A DNA stretch of 64,000 bases from an uncultured Saprospiraceae bacterium (GTDB lineage Bacteria; Bacteroidota; Bacteroidia; Chitinophagales; Saprospiraceae), in assembly GCA_938028705.1 (NCBI GenBank), contig CALIZI010000033.1:1-64000 (forward strand), in the 5' to 3' direction. The translations under genes were made by a program, and so were the position numbers. Within the stretch, counting starts at the first letter, position 1. The number at the start of each line of letters is the position of its first letter. The notes below the pieces were generated by a model that made no database searches, was not told the origin of the DNA, and saw only the letters and a list, made by a program, of their open reading frames with translations. Shown here one piece after another: positions 47,501 through 56,653 of the stretch.

Positions 47501-50360
47501 CATTGTCGTCATCTGCACTTGGATCTACGCCATTGCCTTCTTGTATATTAGAAATGCCGTCGTCGTCCAAGTCATTATCTATACGAGGTACACAGGTAAT
47601 TACAGTGAAACCTGCCCCTCCGACATCAAGTGCGCCACAGATACTACCGTTGCCTTGAATGAGTAAATTATTGACATCAAAACCGGTAGTTGTTCCGAAT
47701 ATAATGCTATTCAAGTCCAATGTCGTGGGGTCATATATCAAAGTGTGTATGGTGTAGTTGCCTGCTGCATTTACATTGAAAACAGGGTCTGAATTGACTT
47801 GTTGGATGACAAGCCCTGCACCCGAAGTCAATACGTAGCCTGTTTGATAGCCCACAGGTACAACGGCACTGCCGTCGGGTATAGCGGAAATATCAACATT
47901 TCCGACTGATGGTGTGATGCAGGTATCTGCAACGGTGGCAGTGAGATTACCGGCACTTATTTCCACCAGATCGGGAAAAGCTGCTCCCGTCACATCAAGG
48001 GCAGCACATATAGTACCACCTACACCACCTTGAACGAGTAAATTATTGATTTCAACACCTGTGGTTACACCAAATTGAATAGCACTTAAATCCAAAGTTG
48101 TCGGGTCATATACCAGCGTGTGTATGGTATAACTGTCCTGTGTATTTACAGTAAATCGGGGTGCTGTTGGATTAGTTTGCTGAATGACAAGCCCTGCTCC
48201 GGAAGTAAGTACATAAGTGGTTTGATAGCCTTGTGGGACTAGGGCATTGCCGTCAGGCGTAGCGGAAATCTCGACATCTCCTCCCGATAGGAAGCAAGAT
48301 GGTACTGCATCAGGGGTCAAGCCACCTGTAGCCGGGGCAGCTAATAAAAATACTGCTCCCGTAACATCCAAATCACCACAAATATCACCACCACCGCTAA
48401 CGAGTGAGCTGTTGACTTCGGCACCGGTAGTCACACCTATTTGAACACTATTTAAATCTAATGTAGTCGGATCGTAAACTAAGGTATGTATGGTATAACG
48501 CCCTGAACCATCTACACTGAATCCGGGTGTATCGTTGACTTCTTGTACGACCAAATTATTGCCTGATGTAAGGACGTAAGCCACTTCATAACCAGCAGGA
48601 ACAACCGCATTATTATCAGGTGTAGCACTGATATTGATACTGCCTCCCTGAAGGCAAATTGATGTTTCACCATTAGCGGTCAATGTACCTGCTTCGGGCG
48701 TGACTGCATCAAAAGAAGCACCTGTAAGGTCGAGTGCAGCGCAAATAGTTCCACCGCCTTGAATTAATAAGCCATTGACTTCACCGCCGGTTGTTGTACC
48801 AAGTTGAATAATACCTAAGTCCAAAGTAGCCGGATCATATACCAAAGTATGTATGGTATAAAGCCCTGTGGCATCTATGGTAAAGTCAGGTGTTGAATTA
48901 GTGGCTTCAATCACCAGATCACTACCGGAAGTCAATACATAAGCAACTTGGTATCCGGCAGGAACGACTGCATCATTATTTGCTGTGGCTGAAAGCTCGG
49001 CAGTAGCTACACCCGAATTGGCAAATAAACATACTCCACCGCCGCCCGAAAGTGAGCCGGAAGCAGCTTCGCAAATAGGTGCACATCCAGTACCACAAAC
49101 ACCTGTATAGAATCCATATTCTTCACCAATATAGATAGTAGAATACGAGGGGTCGTGGGGAGCCATAGGTCCGCTACCGTATTCAATAATGACTTTGTCT
49201 ATACATTCATCAAATTGAACAAGTACACTTTCATCCTGACCGGATATAGATGAATTAGCTGTCGCTGTTCCACAAACACCATCGGCATTCTGCGAGATAG
49301 ATACGCTACCCTCCAGAGAAGTCATCATAGGTAATATGCGTGTTGCATCATCACCTAGCAAACCATATACACAGACCTGTTCTTGCTGGTTGGAAGCACT
49401 TGATTTTTTATCTAAGTCTCTGATTTGGAAATAAACCCGATTAGATACTTCCGATAAACAATAGGATAAAGTAAGCACATCATCCTGACTGTGGGGATCA
49501 ATACCGATTTTCAGTCCTTCATCGTATTCGGTAGAGTAAGGACCGCCCGCTTGTGTGCTTTCGAGAATGCCGTCGGGGTCGGCAATGTCAATAGTATAAG
49601 TCTGCGAACCTACATCATAAGTACCTGTCAAAGATTCATCGACCCAATCAATGCCCGAATCGGAAAAATCCAGTGTGTTTTCGCTAGTACATGTCTCGCC
49701 ACAGTTGCATACATTGGAAGAAAAACCTGTACCTTCGCCAATAAATATTCTGGAGCCACTAGGATGGTCGGGTGCCATAGGTCCACTGCCATATTCTATT
49801 ACAATTCTATCTATACACTCGTCAAATTGGACAAATACGCTTTCATCTTCTCCTGATGTAGTGGAGTTTGTCGTAGCAATGGCACAATTGCCGTCAATGT
49901 TTACGCTACCTTCAAGTGAAGTAATCATGGGCATAACAGGTATAGGGCTAGTACCCAAAAACCCATATACACAAACTTGTTCTTGCTGGTTGGAACCACC
50001 CGATTTTTTGTCTAAATCCCGTATCGAAAAAGAAACTTGGTTGGCAGTTTCCGCAAGGTCGTAGGTAATCGTGAGTACATCGTGTTTATCGTTGGGATCA
50101 ATGTAAATTTCAAGTCCTTCGTCCGACTCGCCAGACCCTTTAAAAATATGGTCAGAGTCATCAATAGAAATATCGAAGGTTTGTGTGCCAACTGTATAAG
50201 TGCCGGATTGAGCATTGTGCGCCCAATCACTATTGGCATCTGTAAAGTTGAGCACTTGTTGATTGTTACAACCCGATTGTGCATGAGACTGTATGCCACA
50301 TACCATCATTAGGCTAACAAATAAAAAACGGTGCATGATTTTTTTGATTAATCGCATCAT
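44595..50360 (-). CDS. Large secreted TSP3-repeat protein with dockerin-like end
   Basis: The 1,921-residue protein has a signal peptide (MMRLIKKIMHRFLFVSLMMV ... HAQ). Two similar domains of about 200 residues follow, each with RDLDKKS..NQQEQVCVYG and FDECID. Four copies of a domain of about 110 residues come next (about 49080-47590), with YTIHTLVYDP and LDLT. A long TSP3 calcium-binding stretch (about 47590-45400, motif DLDSDNDGxxD) follows. The C-terminal module of about 250 residues contains a conserved VVDWILVSFR, a VEHRNHMGVM segment and two dockerin-like EF-hand repeats (NGADREVW, NGADKIIW). No standard T9SS tail is seen. I infer a calcium-binding cell-surface or extracellular protein. 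It shares TSP3 and FDECID-type parts with the giant protein at 648-27629. Exact role unknown. Confidence 0.9.
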   Translation of the reverse strand: MMRLIKKIMHRFLFVSLMMVCGIQSHAQSGCNNQQVLNFTDANSDWAHNAQSGTYTVGTQTFDISIDDSDHIFKGSGESDEGLEIYIDPNDKHDVLTITYDLAETANQVSFSIRDLDKKSGGSNQQEQVCVYGFLGTSPIPVMPMITSLEGSVNIDGNCAIATTNSTTSGEDESVFVQFDECIDRIVIEYGSGPMAPDHPSGSRIFIGEGTGFSSNVCNCGETCTSENTLDFSDSGIDWVDESLTGTYDVGSQTYTIDIADPDGILESTQAGGPYSTEYDEGLKIGIDPHSQDDVLTLSYCLSEVSNRVYFQIRDLDKKSSASNQQEQVCVYGLLGDDATRILPMMTSLEGSVSISQNADGVCGTATANSSISGQDESVLVQFDECIDKVIIEYGSGPMAPHDPSYSTIYIGEEYGFYTGVCGTGCAPICEAASGSLSGGGGVCLFANSGVATAELSATANNDAVVPAGYQVAYVLTSGSDLVIEATNSTPDFTIDATGLYTIHTLVYDPATLDLGIIQLGTTTGGEVNGLLIQGGGTICAALDLTGASFDAVTPEAGTLTANGETSICLQGGSINISATPDNNAVVPAGYEVAYVLTSGNNLVVQEVNDTPGFSVDGSGRYTIHTLVYDPTTLDLNSVQIGVTTGAEVNSSLVSGGGDICGDLDVTGAVFLLAAPATGGLTPDAVPSCFLSGGDVEISATPDGNALVPQGYQTTYVLTSGAGLVIQQTNPTAPRFTVNTQDSYTIHTLVYDPTTLDLSAIQFGVTTGVEINNLLVQGGVGGTICAALDVTGAAFPDLVEISAGNLTATVADTCITPSVGNVDISAIPDGSAVVPVGYQTGYVLTSGAGLVIQQVNSDPVFNVNAAGNYTIHTLIYDPTTLDLNSIIFGTTTGFDVNNLLIQGNGSICGALDVGGAGFTVITCVPRIDNDLDDDGISNIQEGNGVDPSADDDNDGIANYEDPDYPGFIDSNNDGINDRFDKDLDGIADIFDLDSDNDGIADIIEAGGPNADQNGDGVVDVFIDADGDGWTDTYDNDDDTTPQLNDGPGTPLPNDDDDRDGLPNFLDLDSDSDGLSDIIEAGGIDTDGDGYVDNPADIDGDGYADIVDTDNNNIDGPDDGGTALPSPDSDGDGRADALDLDSDNDGVTDLSEAGGVDNDSDGQLDVIIDADGDGLANIVDTDNNNIDGPGDGGTALPSPDSDGDGRTDATDLDSDNDGIADIIEAGGEDSNQDGYIDNPTDTDNDGLAEIVDPNDNTVPGNNDGSGTALANPDTDGDGFNDLVDLDSDHDELPDIMEAGIRDENGDGMIDNTTDTDGDGYADLVDADNNNIAGSNDGGLNGDGVVAIQFIIDTDGDTVPNYLDLDSDNDGMSDVMEAGGRDADNNGITDAPDTDKDGLADSVDPDDNTTPGPNDGAGIPLYVINGNFIGFPNKDEDGQPNFLDLDSDNDGISDLCEATGDMSMAIIRDANNDGIVDGIDADGDGMIDGDDFDNTVGHGGASLLPVDSDNDLRFDHLDIDADADGIVDLVEIQPTVNFVLYLTSANNDIDNDGINDGLDSDNTVFGGFIINTIEDTDGDGTPDYLDMNSDNDTEDDNIEGFDYDGDGIAEAGSIVGADIDNDGLDDGYDKQTLFFDSANGSSYADTLPDTDNTTDDEKDWRSPCLSVQLSVFMEGAMTKVLEDGFNTEMRASLAFRGVLPGQIPIDLTLDTTAAGQPYDIAPWNYNGREGEDWDDSNYDQISAQFGKEVVDWILVSFRRTTAADSEVAKTAALALQDGTVVFVEDCFLSTFDTELYIVVEHRNHMGVMTQNPVPIVSGRMVYDFRTADSYVGPNPDQPLGFGQFEVLPGIFAMYGADGEQVADANVEEGASYDINGADREVWAQSNGRFAVYLPSDYDMNGDTNGADKIIWDRHNGISSRVPR

Positions 50361-50862
50361 CTGAAAGGTTTTGATTAAGAGGGAAATAATTATACAATAA
50401 ATTAAATGTTTATCACCACTAAATATTTATAAAATATATGGTGTAAACTAATGCAGAATAGCCGAGAGTCGGATAAACGGAAGTTTTTGTTTTTTGATAG
50501 TGAGAATTGAGGCTTAATTTGAATTTTGAGTAAAGTTAATTTTTATTTGACAATAATAGAAATTTTCATACAATTATTTTCCGAAAATAAAAGACATAAA
50601 GCATAATAAATGTGACTATAATTATCATCAAAAAATAATAAATATTTTTAATGACTGATAACAAATGCCCTATATGTTAATTATTAACTATATTAATACT
50701 TAATTATCTTTTTGTAATAATATTTATTATTTTTAATAAATATTATTTTTGTCTGAAGTAAAGTCGTTTTTGTGACAAAATGTTTTTGATAAAATATTTA
50801 AAGTAGTTGAAAATGAAGGCTTATGTTTTTTGATAAATTAATCGTGCTATGCTTACACTCCA
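50361..50862. other. AT-rich divergent gap, no features recognised
   Basis: About 500 bp between the divergent large TSP3 gene and cmk. It is strongly AT-rich with no open frame of merit, no clear inverted-repeat element and no consensus -33/-7 pair on the minus strand. The cmk -7 box lies just to the right. Confidence 0.4.
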
Positions 50863-50872
50863 ATGAATGTAT

Positions 50873-50880
50873 TATCTTTG
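50873..50880 (+). promoter_or_regulatory. TATCTTTG box overlapping the annotated cmk start region
   Basis: This is an exact Bacteroidota -7 box. It lies between the possible cmk start at 50863 and the next ATG at 50887. If used, transcription would start close to 50885, and 50887 would be the first codon. No TTG is present at -33. Confidence 0.45.
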
Positions 50881-50886
50881 CCTGAA

Positions 50887-51564
50887 ATGGAACATAAAAT
50901 TACAATTGCGGTAGATGGTTTTGCTTCCTGCGGAAAAAGTACACTTGCCAAAGGTGTTGCTCAAGCCTTGAATTATGTCTATATTGATACCGGTGCAATG
51001 TATAGAGCAGTGACTTTGTATTGTATTGAACAAGAGGTAGATATAGAAAATGCAGAAGCCATAGAACAAGCATTGAATGCTTTGGATATTCGATTCAAGA
51101 CCATAGCGGGGAAGAATACGACTTTTCTGAATGGCAGAAATGTAGAGGAGAATATCCGAAAAATGCAGGTCAATAATCGAGTGAGTGAAGTAGCGGCTGT
51201 ATCAGCAGTACGATGCACATTAGTACGCCAACAACAGGAAATGGGACGTGAAAAAGGCGTAGTCCTCGACGGGCGTGATATTGGCACAGTGGTATTTCCT
51301 GATGCAGAATTGAAATTGTTTATGACAGCAAGTATTGAAGTGCGGACGCAACGTCGCCTGTTGGAATTGCAAGCCAAAGGACAGACGGTCAGTTCCGAAG
51401 AAATCGCTCAAAATCTCCAACACCGCGACCACATCGACTCTACTCGTGCCGATAGTCCGCTCAAGCAAGCCGAAGATGCCATAGTGATTGATAATTCTCA
51501 TTTAAATCAGGAGGAACAATTGGCGATGTGTCTGGTATTGGCAAAACTTCGGGGGGCATCATGA
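50887..51564 (+). CDS. cmk: Cytidylate kinase
   Basis: From the ATG at 50887 the protein has 225 residues; from the ATG at 50863 it would have 233. It phosphorylates CMP and dCMP with ATP. The P-loop is GFASCGKST close to the N-terminus, followed by the CMP-binding YIDTGAMYRAVT segment, the NRVSEVAAVSAVR region and VVLDGRDIGTVVFPDAELKLF. The C-terminal RxxxDSxRADSPLK segment carries the lid and CMP contacts. The more distal start is chosen because a TATCTTTG promoter box lies between the two ATGs, and cmk proteins usually begin a few residues before the IAVDG strand. The gene converges with the ATPase gene at 51576 with only 11 bp between stops. Confidence 0.95.
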   Translation: MEHKITIAVDGFASCGKSTLAKGVAQALNYVYIDTGAMYRAVTLYCIEQEVDIENAEAIEQALNALDIRFKTIAGKNTTFLNGRNVEENIRKMQVNNRVSEVAAVSAVRCTLVRQQQEMGREKGVVLDGRDIGTVVFPDAELKLFMTASIEVRTQRRLLELQAKGQTVSSEEIAQNLQHRDHIDSTRADSPLKQAEDAIVIDNSHLNQEEQLAMCLVLAKLRGAS

Positions 51565-51575
51565 ACCAACAGCCC

Positions 51576-53006
51576 TTATTCCATTTCAAATAAAATTTCC
51601 ATATTCAAATCATTTTGGATTAAACCCTTTGAGTGCATATTTTGATTCAATCCGTAAGTAGTAATCATGGTCATAAAAATCGCTTTTTTCGTGCCTGTTT
51701 CTACCCGAAAAACGGCTATTTTCTGTCTCAATTGTTGTGCATAAGATTTGGTGATGGTATAAGGCTCGATTGAAAATTTTATTTCACACAGGTTAATGAC
51801 TTGGTCTCTTCGGTCAATGATTAAATCAATCTGCGCTCCTTTTTCCGATTGTCCGCTTTTCCACGAAAAAGTACGGCTGATGACACCTCTGATACCCAAG
51901 GCATTTTTGATTTGTTGAACATGATACAAACAGATTTGCTCAAAGGCATACCCACTCCATGCACGATAGGCAGGTGTATCAGTGGCATTGCTCCAATTGT
52001 ACAAATCGCCGGGATCTGAATGTTCGATAAACCGTAAATAGAATAGGGTATAAAAATCAATTAATTGATATAAACTATTTTGCTTTTTTTTGTTAAAAGG
52101 ATTATAACGCCGAATAAATCCACTTTTTTCCAACTCGTCTAAAATGCCGGTGAGTGTACCGTTGTTTGGAATTTTTGAATGCCGGATGATCTCGGTGCGG
52201 GTTAAGCCCTTTGTTTTTTGAGCGATGGCACGAACTACCGCAATGTGCCTTTCCGCCTTTGAAAATAAGGCGCGAAAAAGATTGTCAAATTCCAAACGAA
52301 GTAAGCCGTCGGCAGCAAAGGCAATTTGTTCAATATTTTGCATGGCACTGTAATCCGGCGAAATCCTGTTCAGATAAAACGGTATGCCGCCCATGACCAT
52401 ATATAGTTGTATGATTTGGTAGCGAGTAAGGGCAGGATTTTTGAGTTTCAGCAATTGCTCCGCTTCATATAGTGTAAATGGTTCTAGCTTGATGCGTTCC
52501 GTTATCCGGTTGTGCAAGCCGCCTTTGTGGTTGATCAGTTTATTGATTATCCATGAAGCCGCCGAACCGCAAACCACCAGAATGACATCATCCCTTGCCG
52601 CAGCCCAACTGTTCCAAAAATGCTCTAAAGAGGGAATAAAATCGGATTTTTGGTTGTCAAACCAAGGCAACTCGTCCAAAAAAATGACTTTTTGTTTATC
52701 CTTTGATGCCTCCAGAAAATCAATTAATTGACGGAAAGCCAGAAACCAGTTTTTAGGAATGCTTTTAAGTGGTTTTTCCTTTTGATATTCTTGCAGTGTG
52801 GTGTAGAAATTGAGGAGTTGTTGTGCTTTAGTCACATTAGCAATAGCGGTAATTTGGAAAGTAAATTGATTGTCAAAAACTTGTCTGACCAATTCCGTTT
52901 TTCCTACCCGTCTTCTACCATAAACCGCCACAAATTCCGATTGACCGCTCTTCAATAATCTTTTGAAAATCTGCTGCTCTCTTTTCCGACCAATAAACTG
53001 TTGCAT
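51576..53006 (-). CDS. AAA ATPase with winged helix and PD-(D/E)XK nuclease domain (DUF234 type)
   Basis: The 476-residue protein belongs to the archaeal-type ATPase family common in Bacteroidota. The P-loop is GRRRVGKT (30-37), and Walker B is IFLDELPW (D111, E112). A winged-helix segment (about 265-335, with RTEIIRHSKIPNNGTLTGIL) follows. The C-terminal DUF234-like part has the nuclease signature D394 ... E408-x-K410 (DLIIDR ... CEIKF). No cellular role is established for this family. The upstream region has three arms forming palindromic 34-bp units (53013-53109), and the second family member at 63111 has a similar array, so the protein may bind its own upstream DNA. It is convergent with cmk. 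Confidence 0.88.
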   Translation of the reverse strand: MQQFIGRKREQQIFKRLLKSGQSEFVAVYGRRRVGKTELVRQVFDNQFTFQITAIANVTKAQQLLNFYTTLQEYQKEKPLKSIPKNWFLAFRQLIDFLEASKDKQKVIFLDELPWFDNQKSDFIPSLEHFWNSWAAARDDVILVVCGSAASWIINKLINHKGGLHNRITERIKLEPFTLYEAEQLLKLKNPALTRYQIIQLYMVMGGIPFYLNRISPDYSAMQNIEQIAFAADGLLRLEFDNLFRALFSKAERHIAVVRAIAQKTKGLTRTEIIRHSKIPNNGTLTGILDELEKSGFIRRYNPFNKKKQNSLYQLIDFYTLFYLRFIEHSDPGDLYNWSNATDTPAYRAWSGYAFEQICLYHVQQIKNALGIRGVISRTFSWKSGQSEKGAQIDLIIDRRDQVINLCEIKFSIEPYTITKSYAQQLRQKIAVFRVETGTKKAIFMTMITTYGLNQNMHSKGLIQNDLNMEILFEME

Positions 53007-53012
53007 ATCATT

Positions 53013-53109
53013 ATTTTTAGCTTAAACTATATTTTTTTACATAGTAAAAGCCAAAAATAATTAATTTTTAGCTTAAACTATGTTTTTTACACTAGTTTAA
53101 GCTAAAAAT
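53013..53109 (-). promoter_or_regulatory. Operator-like array of two 34-bp palindromic units before the ATPase gene
   Basis: Each unit has AGCTTAAACT at one end and its inverted counterpart at the other, 34 bp from outer end to outer end: 53019-53052 (second half degenerate, AAAAGCC) and 53070-53103 (perfect halves). The unit start repeats after 51 bp. The array begins 13 bp upstream of the start codon at 53006. The remaining DNA to 53308 is AT-rich with nothing else recognised. Confidence 0.7.
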
Positions 53110-53308
53110 ATAGAACTTATTAGCGTTTTTTAAAATCGTTTATTGAACTTTTATGGTGAGCTTATTTGTATTAAAAAAATATTTTTAATTTTAATTTATT
53201 TTATTAAAAAATTATTAATCAATATTTTATAAATATTTTAAATTTTAAATACAAAAAAATGATAAGAAAGTCCTTTACAATAATTTAGCAATTAACAACA
53301 ATCAATCA

Positions 53309-54541
53309 TCAAGAAGCCACTTTGAGTTTGCTCATTTTCGATTTACTGATTTTTTGCTCTGCATATTCGCGGGTAACGCGGTACTCGTTGATACCTTTTT
53401 GAGAGGGTAATTCAAACATGGCATCGGTCATAATCGCCTCACAGATAGAGCGTAAACCCCTTGCGCCAAGATTGAAATCATAGGCTTTTTCTACAATAAA
53501 ATCGAGGGCATCTTCACTGAAGGTCAAGTTAATATTTTCTAATTTGAGTAATTTTTGATATTGCTTGACGAGTGCATTATGCGGTTCGGTAAGTATGCGG
53601 CGTAAGGTTTTTTTGTTGAGTGGTTCGAGGTAGGTGAGTACAGGCAAGCGACCAATGAGTTCTGGAATAAGTCCGAAGGATTTGGTGTCTTGCTGACTGA
53701 CATATTGCAGTAAATTTTCGCGGTCAATACGCTCAATTTCTTCTTTGTTGAAACCGATAACTTGCGTGTTGAGCCGACGTGCAATGTGTTTTTCGATGCC
53801 GTCAAAAGCACCTCCGCAGATAAATAAGATATTTTCTGTATTGATTTTGACGAGTTTTTGCTCCGGGTGCTTGCGTCCACCTTGTGGAGGTACATTAACA
53901 TCTGTACCTTCAAACATTTTGAGTAGTGCCTGTTGCACACCTTCGCCCGATACATCGCGTGTGATGGAAGGATTATCGCTTTTACGCGCTATTTTATCAA
54001 TTTCATCCACATAAATAATACCCCGCTCGGCAGCAGAGACATTATAATCACAAACTTGTAACAAACGACTCAATATACTTTCCACATCTTCGCCCACATA
54101 ACCCGCTTCGGTAAATACGGTGGCATCTACAATGGCAAAAGGTACTTGCAGGAATTTGGCGATGGTTTTTGCCAAAAGGGTCTTACCCGTACCTGTACGC
54201 CCGACGAGTAAGATATTTGATTTTTCGATTTCTATATCGTCTTCTTCCGGTTTTTGGCGAAGGCGTTTGTAGTGGTTGTAAACGGCTACGGAGAGAAATT
54301 TTTTGGCTTCGTTTTGTCCGATCACATAGCGGTCAAGGTGATTTTTGATGTCTCTGGGAACTATGGTAAGTGGCAGGTGAAATTCCTCTTCTTTTTGTCC
54401 GGCATTGAGTTCTTCTTCAATGATTTGCTGGGCTTGCTCTACACAAGTATCGCAAATATGTCCGTCTATACCGGCTACTAGTATTAAGGCTTCCTCTTTG
54501 CCCCTTCCGCAAAACGAACATCTGTAACTCTGACGCTTCAT
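53309..54541 (-). CDS. clpX: ATP-dependent Clp protease ATP-binding subunit ClpX
   Basis: From the ATG at 54541 the protein has 410 residues, the normal size. ClpX unfolds tagged proteins and feeds them to ClpP. An N-terminal zinc domain has C8, C11, C30 and C33. Walker A is GRTGTGKT (114-121), the pore loop GYVG (147-150), and Walker B has D179 and E180. The IGF loop that docks on ClpP is at 262-264. Longer in-frame starts (54550, 54616) are rejected: 54616 lies inside the promoter (54590-54620). The clpP gene lies upstream on the same strand, with 228 bp between. Confidence 0.97.
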   Translation of the reverse strand: MKRQSYRCSFCGRGKEEALILVAGIDGHICDTCVEQAQQIIEEELNAGQKEEEFHLPLTIVPRDIKNHLDRYVIGQNEAKKFLSVAVYNHYKRLRQKPEEDDIEIEKSNILLVGRTGTGKTLLAKTIAKFLQVPFAIVDATVFTEAGYVGEDVESILSRLLQVCDYNVSAAERGIIYVDEIDKIARKSDNPSITRDVSGEGVQQALLKMFEGTDVNVPPQGGRKHPEQKLVKINTENILFICGGAFDGIEKHIARRLNTQVIGFNKEEIERIDRENLLQYVSQQDTKSFGLIPELIGRLPVLTYLEPLNKKTLRRILTEPHNALVKQYQKLLKLENINLTFSEDALDFIVEKAYDFNLGARGLRSICEAIMTDAMFELPSQKGINEYRVTREYAEQKISKSKMSKLKVAS

Positions 54542-54589
54542 GTGATTCATGATGTAATAATTTGTATGTGATGGGTGGTTTTGAGTGTG

Positions 54590-54620
54590 CAAAGATAGGT
54601 TTTTTAATCCTGACACGCAA
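54590..54620 (-). promoter_or_regulatory. Promoter of clpX
   Basis: Minus-strand TATCTTTG (54590-54597) and TTG (54618-54620), spacer 20 bp: a full Bacteroidota promoter. Transcription should start near 54583, about 42 bp before the clpX start. clpX therefore does not depend only on reading through from clpP. Confidence 0.75.
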
Positions 54621-54768
54621 TTTTGGGTTTATTAGTGATGAGTAACCGGTGATTAGTTGGGATTTTGTTTCGCAAAACTATTTTTATTATATTAAACTCA
54701 CATTTTTGTTAAATTTATATTTAAATAAAATATTTCGCGCAGCAAAATCCTAAACTAATCACTCCAAT

Positions 54769-55470
54769 CTATTTAGTCTCTGTATCTATACCAAGTACCT
54801 CGTCAATCAGACCATATTCGAGGGCTTCTGCACCTCGCATCCAATTGTCGCGGTCACAGTCTTCGGCTACTTTATCGTAAGGCTGTCCGGTATGGTGTGC
54901 GATGATGTCGTAGAGGTCTTTTTGCAGCGTTTTCATGAATTTGTAATTAATCTCCATGTCGCTTGCCTGACCTTGCATGCCGCCCGAAGGTTGGTGAATC
55001 ATGATACGGCTATGCTTGAGACAAGAGCGTTTGCTTTTTTCACCTGCAGTGAGTAAGACTGCCCCCATAGATGCTGCAAGTCCTGTACATATCGTTGCTA
55101 CATCGGGAGATACATATTGCATGGTGTCATATATACTTAATCCGTCGATGACGCTACCGCCCGGACTGTTGATGAACATCTGGATGTCACGCTTGGGGTC
55201 GGTAGATTGTAGAAAGAGGAGTTGAGCATTGACAACATTGGCTACATCTGCTCTTACGGGCAAACCGAAGTAGATGATTCTATCCATCATCAATCGGGAG
55301 AATACGTCCATCGCTACGGCATTCATACGACGTTCTTCGATGACATTGGGGGTCATACCATATATGTTGGGTACTGTGGTGTTGATGGCTTTTTCGTAGT
55401 CCTCAAATACCGATGTACTAATACCGGCATGTTTGGTGGCGTATTTTTTAAATTCCTTATTGTCAAACAT
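54769..55470 (-). CDS. clpP: ATP-dependent Clp protease proteolytic subunit ClpP
   Basis: The 233-residue serine peptidase has a catalytic triad S134 (in GLAASMGA), H159 (in MIHQPSGG) and D208. The spacing of 25 and 49 residues is the same as in E. coli ClpP. The family usually has GQAASMGA; here the residue before the two Ala is Leu, and its effect is unknown. The N-terminus is about 35-40 residues longer than the mature E. coli protein, and this part may be removed by processing. It forms a barrel with ClpX. It stands downstream of an Rpn-type gene where tig would normally be next. Confidence 0.97.
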   Translation of the reverse strand: MFDNKEFKKYATKHAGISTSVFEDYEKAINTTVPNIYGMTPNVIEERRMNAVAMDVFSRLMMDRIIYFGLPVRADVANVVNAQLLFLQSTDPKRDIQMFINSPGGSVIDGLSIYDTMQYVSPDVATICTGLAASMGAVLLTAGEKSKRSCLKHSRIMIHQPSGGMQGQASDMEINYKFMKTLQKDLYDIIAHHTGQPYDKVAEDCDRDNWMRGAEALEYGLIDEVLGIDTETK

Positions 55471-55674
55471 ATTTTGTGATTGATTGAAATGAGTTAGATG
55501 CGAGAAAAGAGTAGTTCAAGTTATCCTTTCTCGTTTTTTTTAATAAAAATTAAAATTGTGTATTAATACGGTATATAAATAAGAATTGGGCATTGAAGGT
55601 TTAATGACTTAAACAAATCGCTATGTTTTAACAGACTGATAACACTTTGATCTTGGCTGATTCAATCCGCTTAT

Positions 55675-56583
55675 TTACTTTTTGGATTGTTCTCTGACCT
55701 CTTTTACTTGTTGAACGGTAATGCTTAATATTTGAGCAATTTTCTCGTCGTTGAAGATGCCTTCGTTTAGTAGGTTAGTTATGGCTGACGTTATTTTTTG
55801 TCTGGCTTCTTGCTCTTTTTGTCTGGCTTCTTGCTTCATTTGAGCAGTTTTTTGTCTTTCTTTTTCATCATGCTCTTCTATGGCAATGACAAGAGCCGTA
55901 TTAATCGCATCTTTCTCGTAAGCATCGCGCTCGTCGTCTGTCAGGTTTTCTAGTTCCAATGTACGTAGGAGGTGTTGCATCCACTCGGTATTGGTGATGA
56001 CTTCGGGTATGGGGTCATTTACGGTAGCTGTATCGGTGTATTTCATAAGAAATAATAATTTATCTAAATCCGTTTCGAGTTCATCTTCGGTTTTGTTCCA
56101 TTTGCCGAGTTCGACGACTATGTGCGTGATTTGGTCGTCCATCAATTCGCCATGTTGGTTTCTGATGCAACCAAAGTGGCGAAACTCATCTGAAGCATAA
56201 ACTTTGCCTTCCAAAAATGAAATCAGGTAAATGGATTTGAGGTCATCAAATTTATATTCACCTTTTTTCACCATACGGTCAAGCCGCTTAAAGGCATAAA
56301 ACTTGCCGCGATGGATGAATCTGTTGATGTTCCTTCTTTGCATTTCTACAATGAACACCCGTCCGTTTTCGTCAGTACAGGTAACATCAAAGGAGCCGCC
56401 CCGTCGTTTTTTTACAGTGCCTTCAAATACTCTATCTTCAAAATGTATTTCGGTTATGGGTACGTTTGCCCCAATGAGTATCTGCAAGGCATGTTTCAAA
56501 AAAACGGTATTGATTTTATTACCGAAGGCTCTTTTGAAGCCAAAATCGGATAGTATAGATACAAATCTCTTTTTGGATAACAT
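55675..56583 (-). CDS. Rpn-family PD-(D/E)XK nuclease (putative transposase-like)
   Basis: The 302-residue protein belongs to the Rpn/PDDEXK_2 group. The nuclease core is at residues about 45-85, with D66 in SFDV and E80-x-Q82 in VEMQ; Gln replaces the usual Lys, as in this family. The C-terminal part (about 235-302) is charged and repetitive (QEARQKEQEARQ) with a helix-turn-like end. RpnA-type enzymes stimulate recombination independent of RecA. The gene lies between tig and clpP and has its own promoter (56624-56653), so it is probably an insertion into the tig-clpP-clpX cluster and does not act with it. Confidence 0.85.
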   Translation of the reverse strand: MLSKKRFVSILSDFGFKRAFGNKINTVFLKHALQILIGANVPITEIHFEDRVFEGTVKKRRGGSFDVTCTDENGRVFIVEMQRRNINRFIHRGKFYAFKRLDRMVKKGEYKFDDLKSIYLISFLEGKVYASDEFRHFGCIRNQHGELMDDQITHIVVELGKWNKTEDELETDLDKLLFLMKYTDTATVNDPIPEVITNTEWMQHLLRTLELENLTDDERDAYEKDAINTALVIAIEEHDEKERQKTAQMKQEARQKEQEARQKITSAITNLLNEGIFNDEKIAQILSITVQQVKEVREQSKK

Positions 56584-56623
56584 TTGATGGATATCTAAAA
56601 TTACATTTTTTTGGCGAATTTGG

Positions 56624-56653
56624 CAAATATACGGTGTTCAGTTTTTATGTCAA
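56624..56653 (-). promoter_or_regulatory. Promoter of the Rpn gene
   Basis: Minus-strand TATATTTG (56624-56631) with TTG (56651-56653), spacer 19 bp. It overlaps the last codons of tig and is about 40 bp before the Rpn start. Confidence 0.65.

Noticed and set aside
54541-54616. Longer ClpX N-terminus from 54616
   Set aside because: The extra 25 codons cover a full promoter (TTG-N20-TATCTTTG) and precede the normal zinc-domain start.
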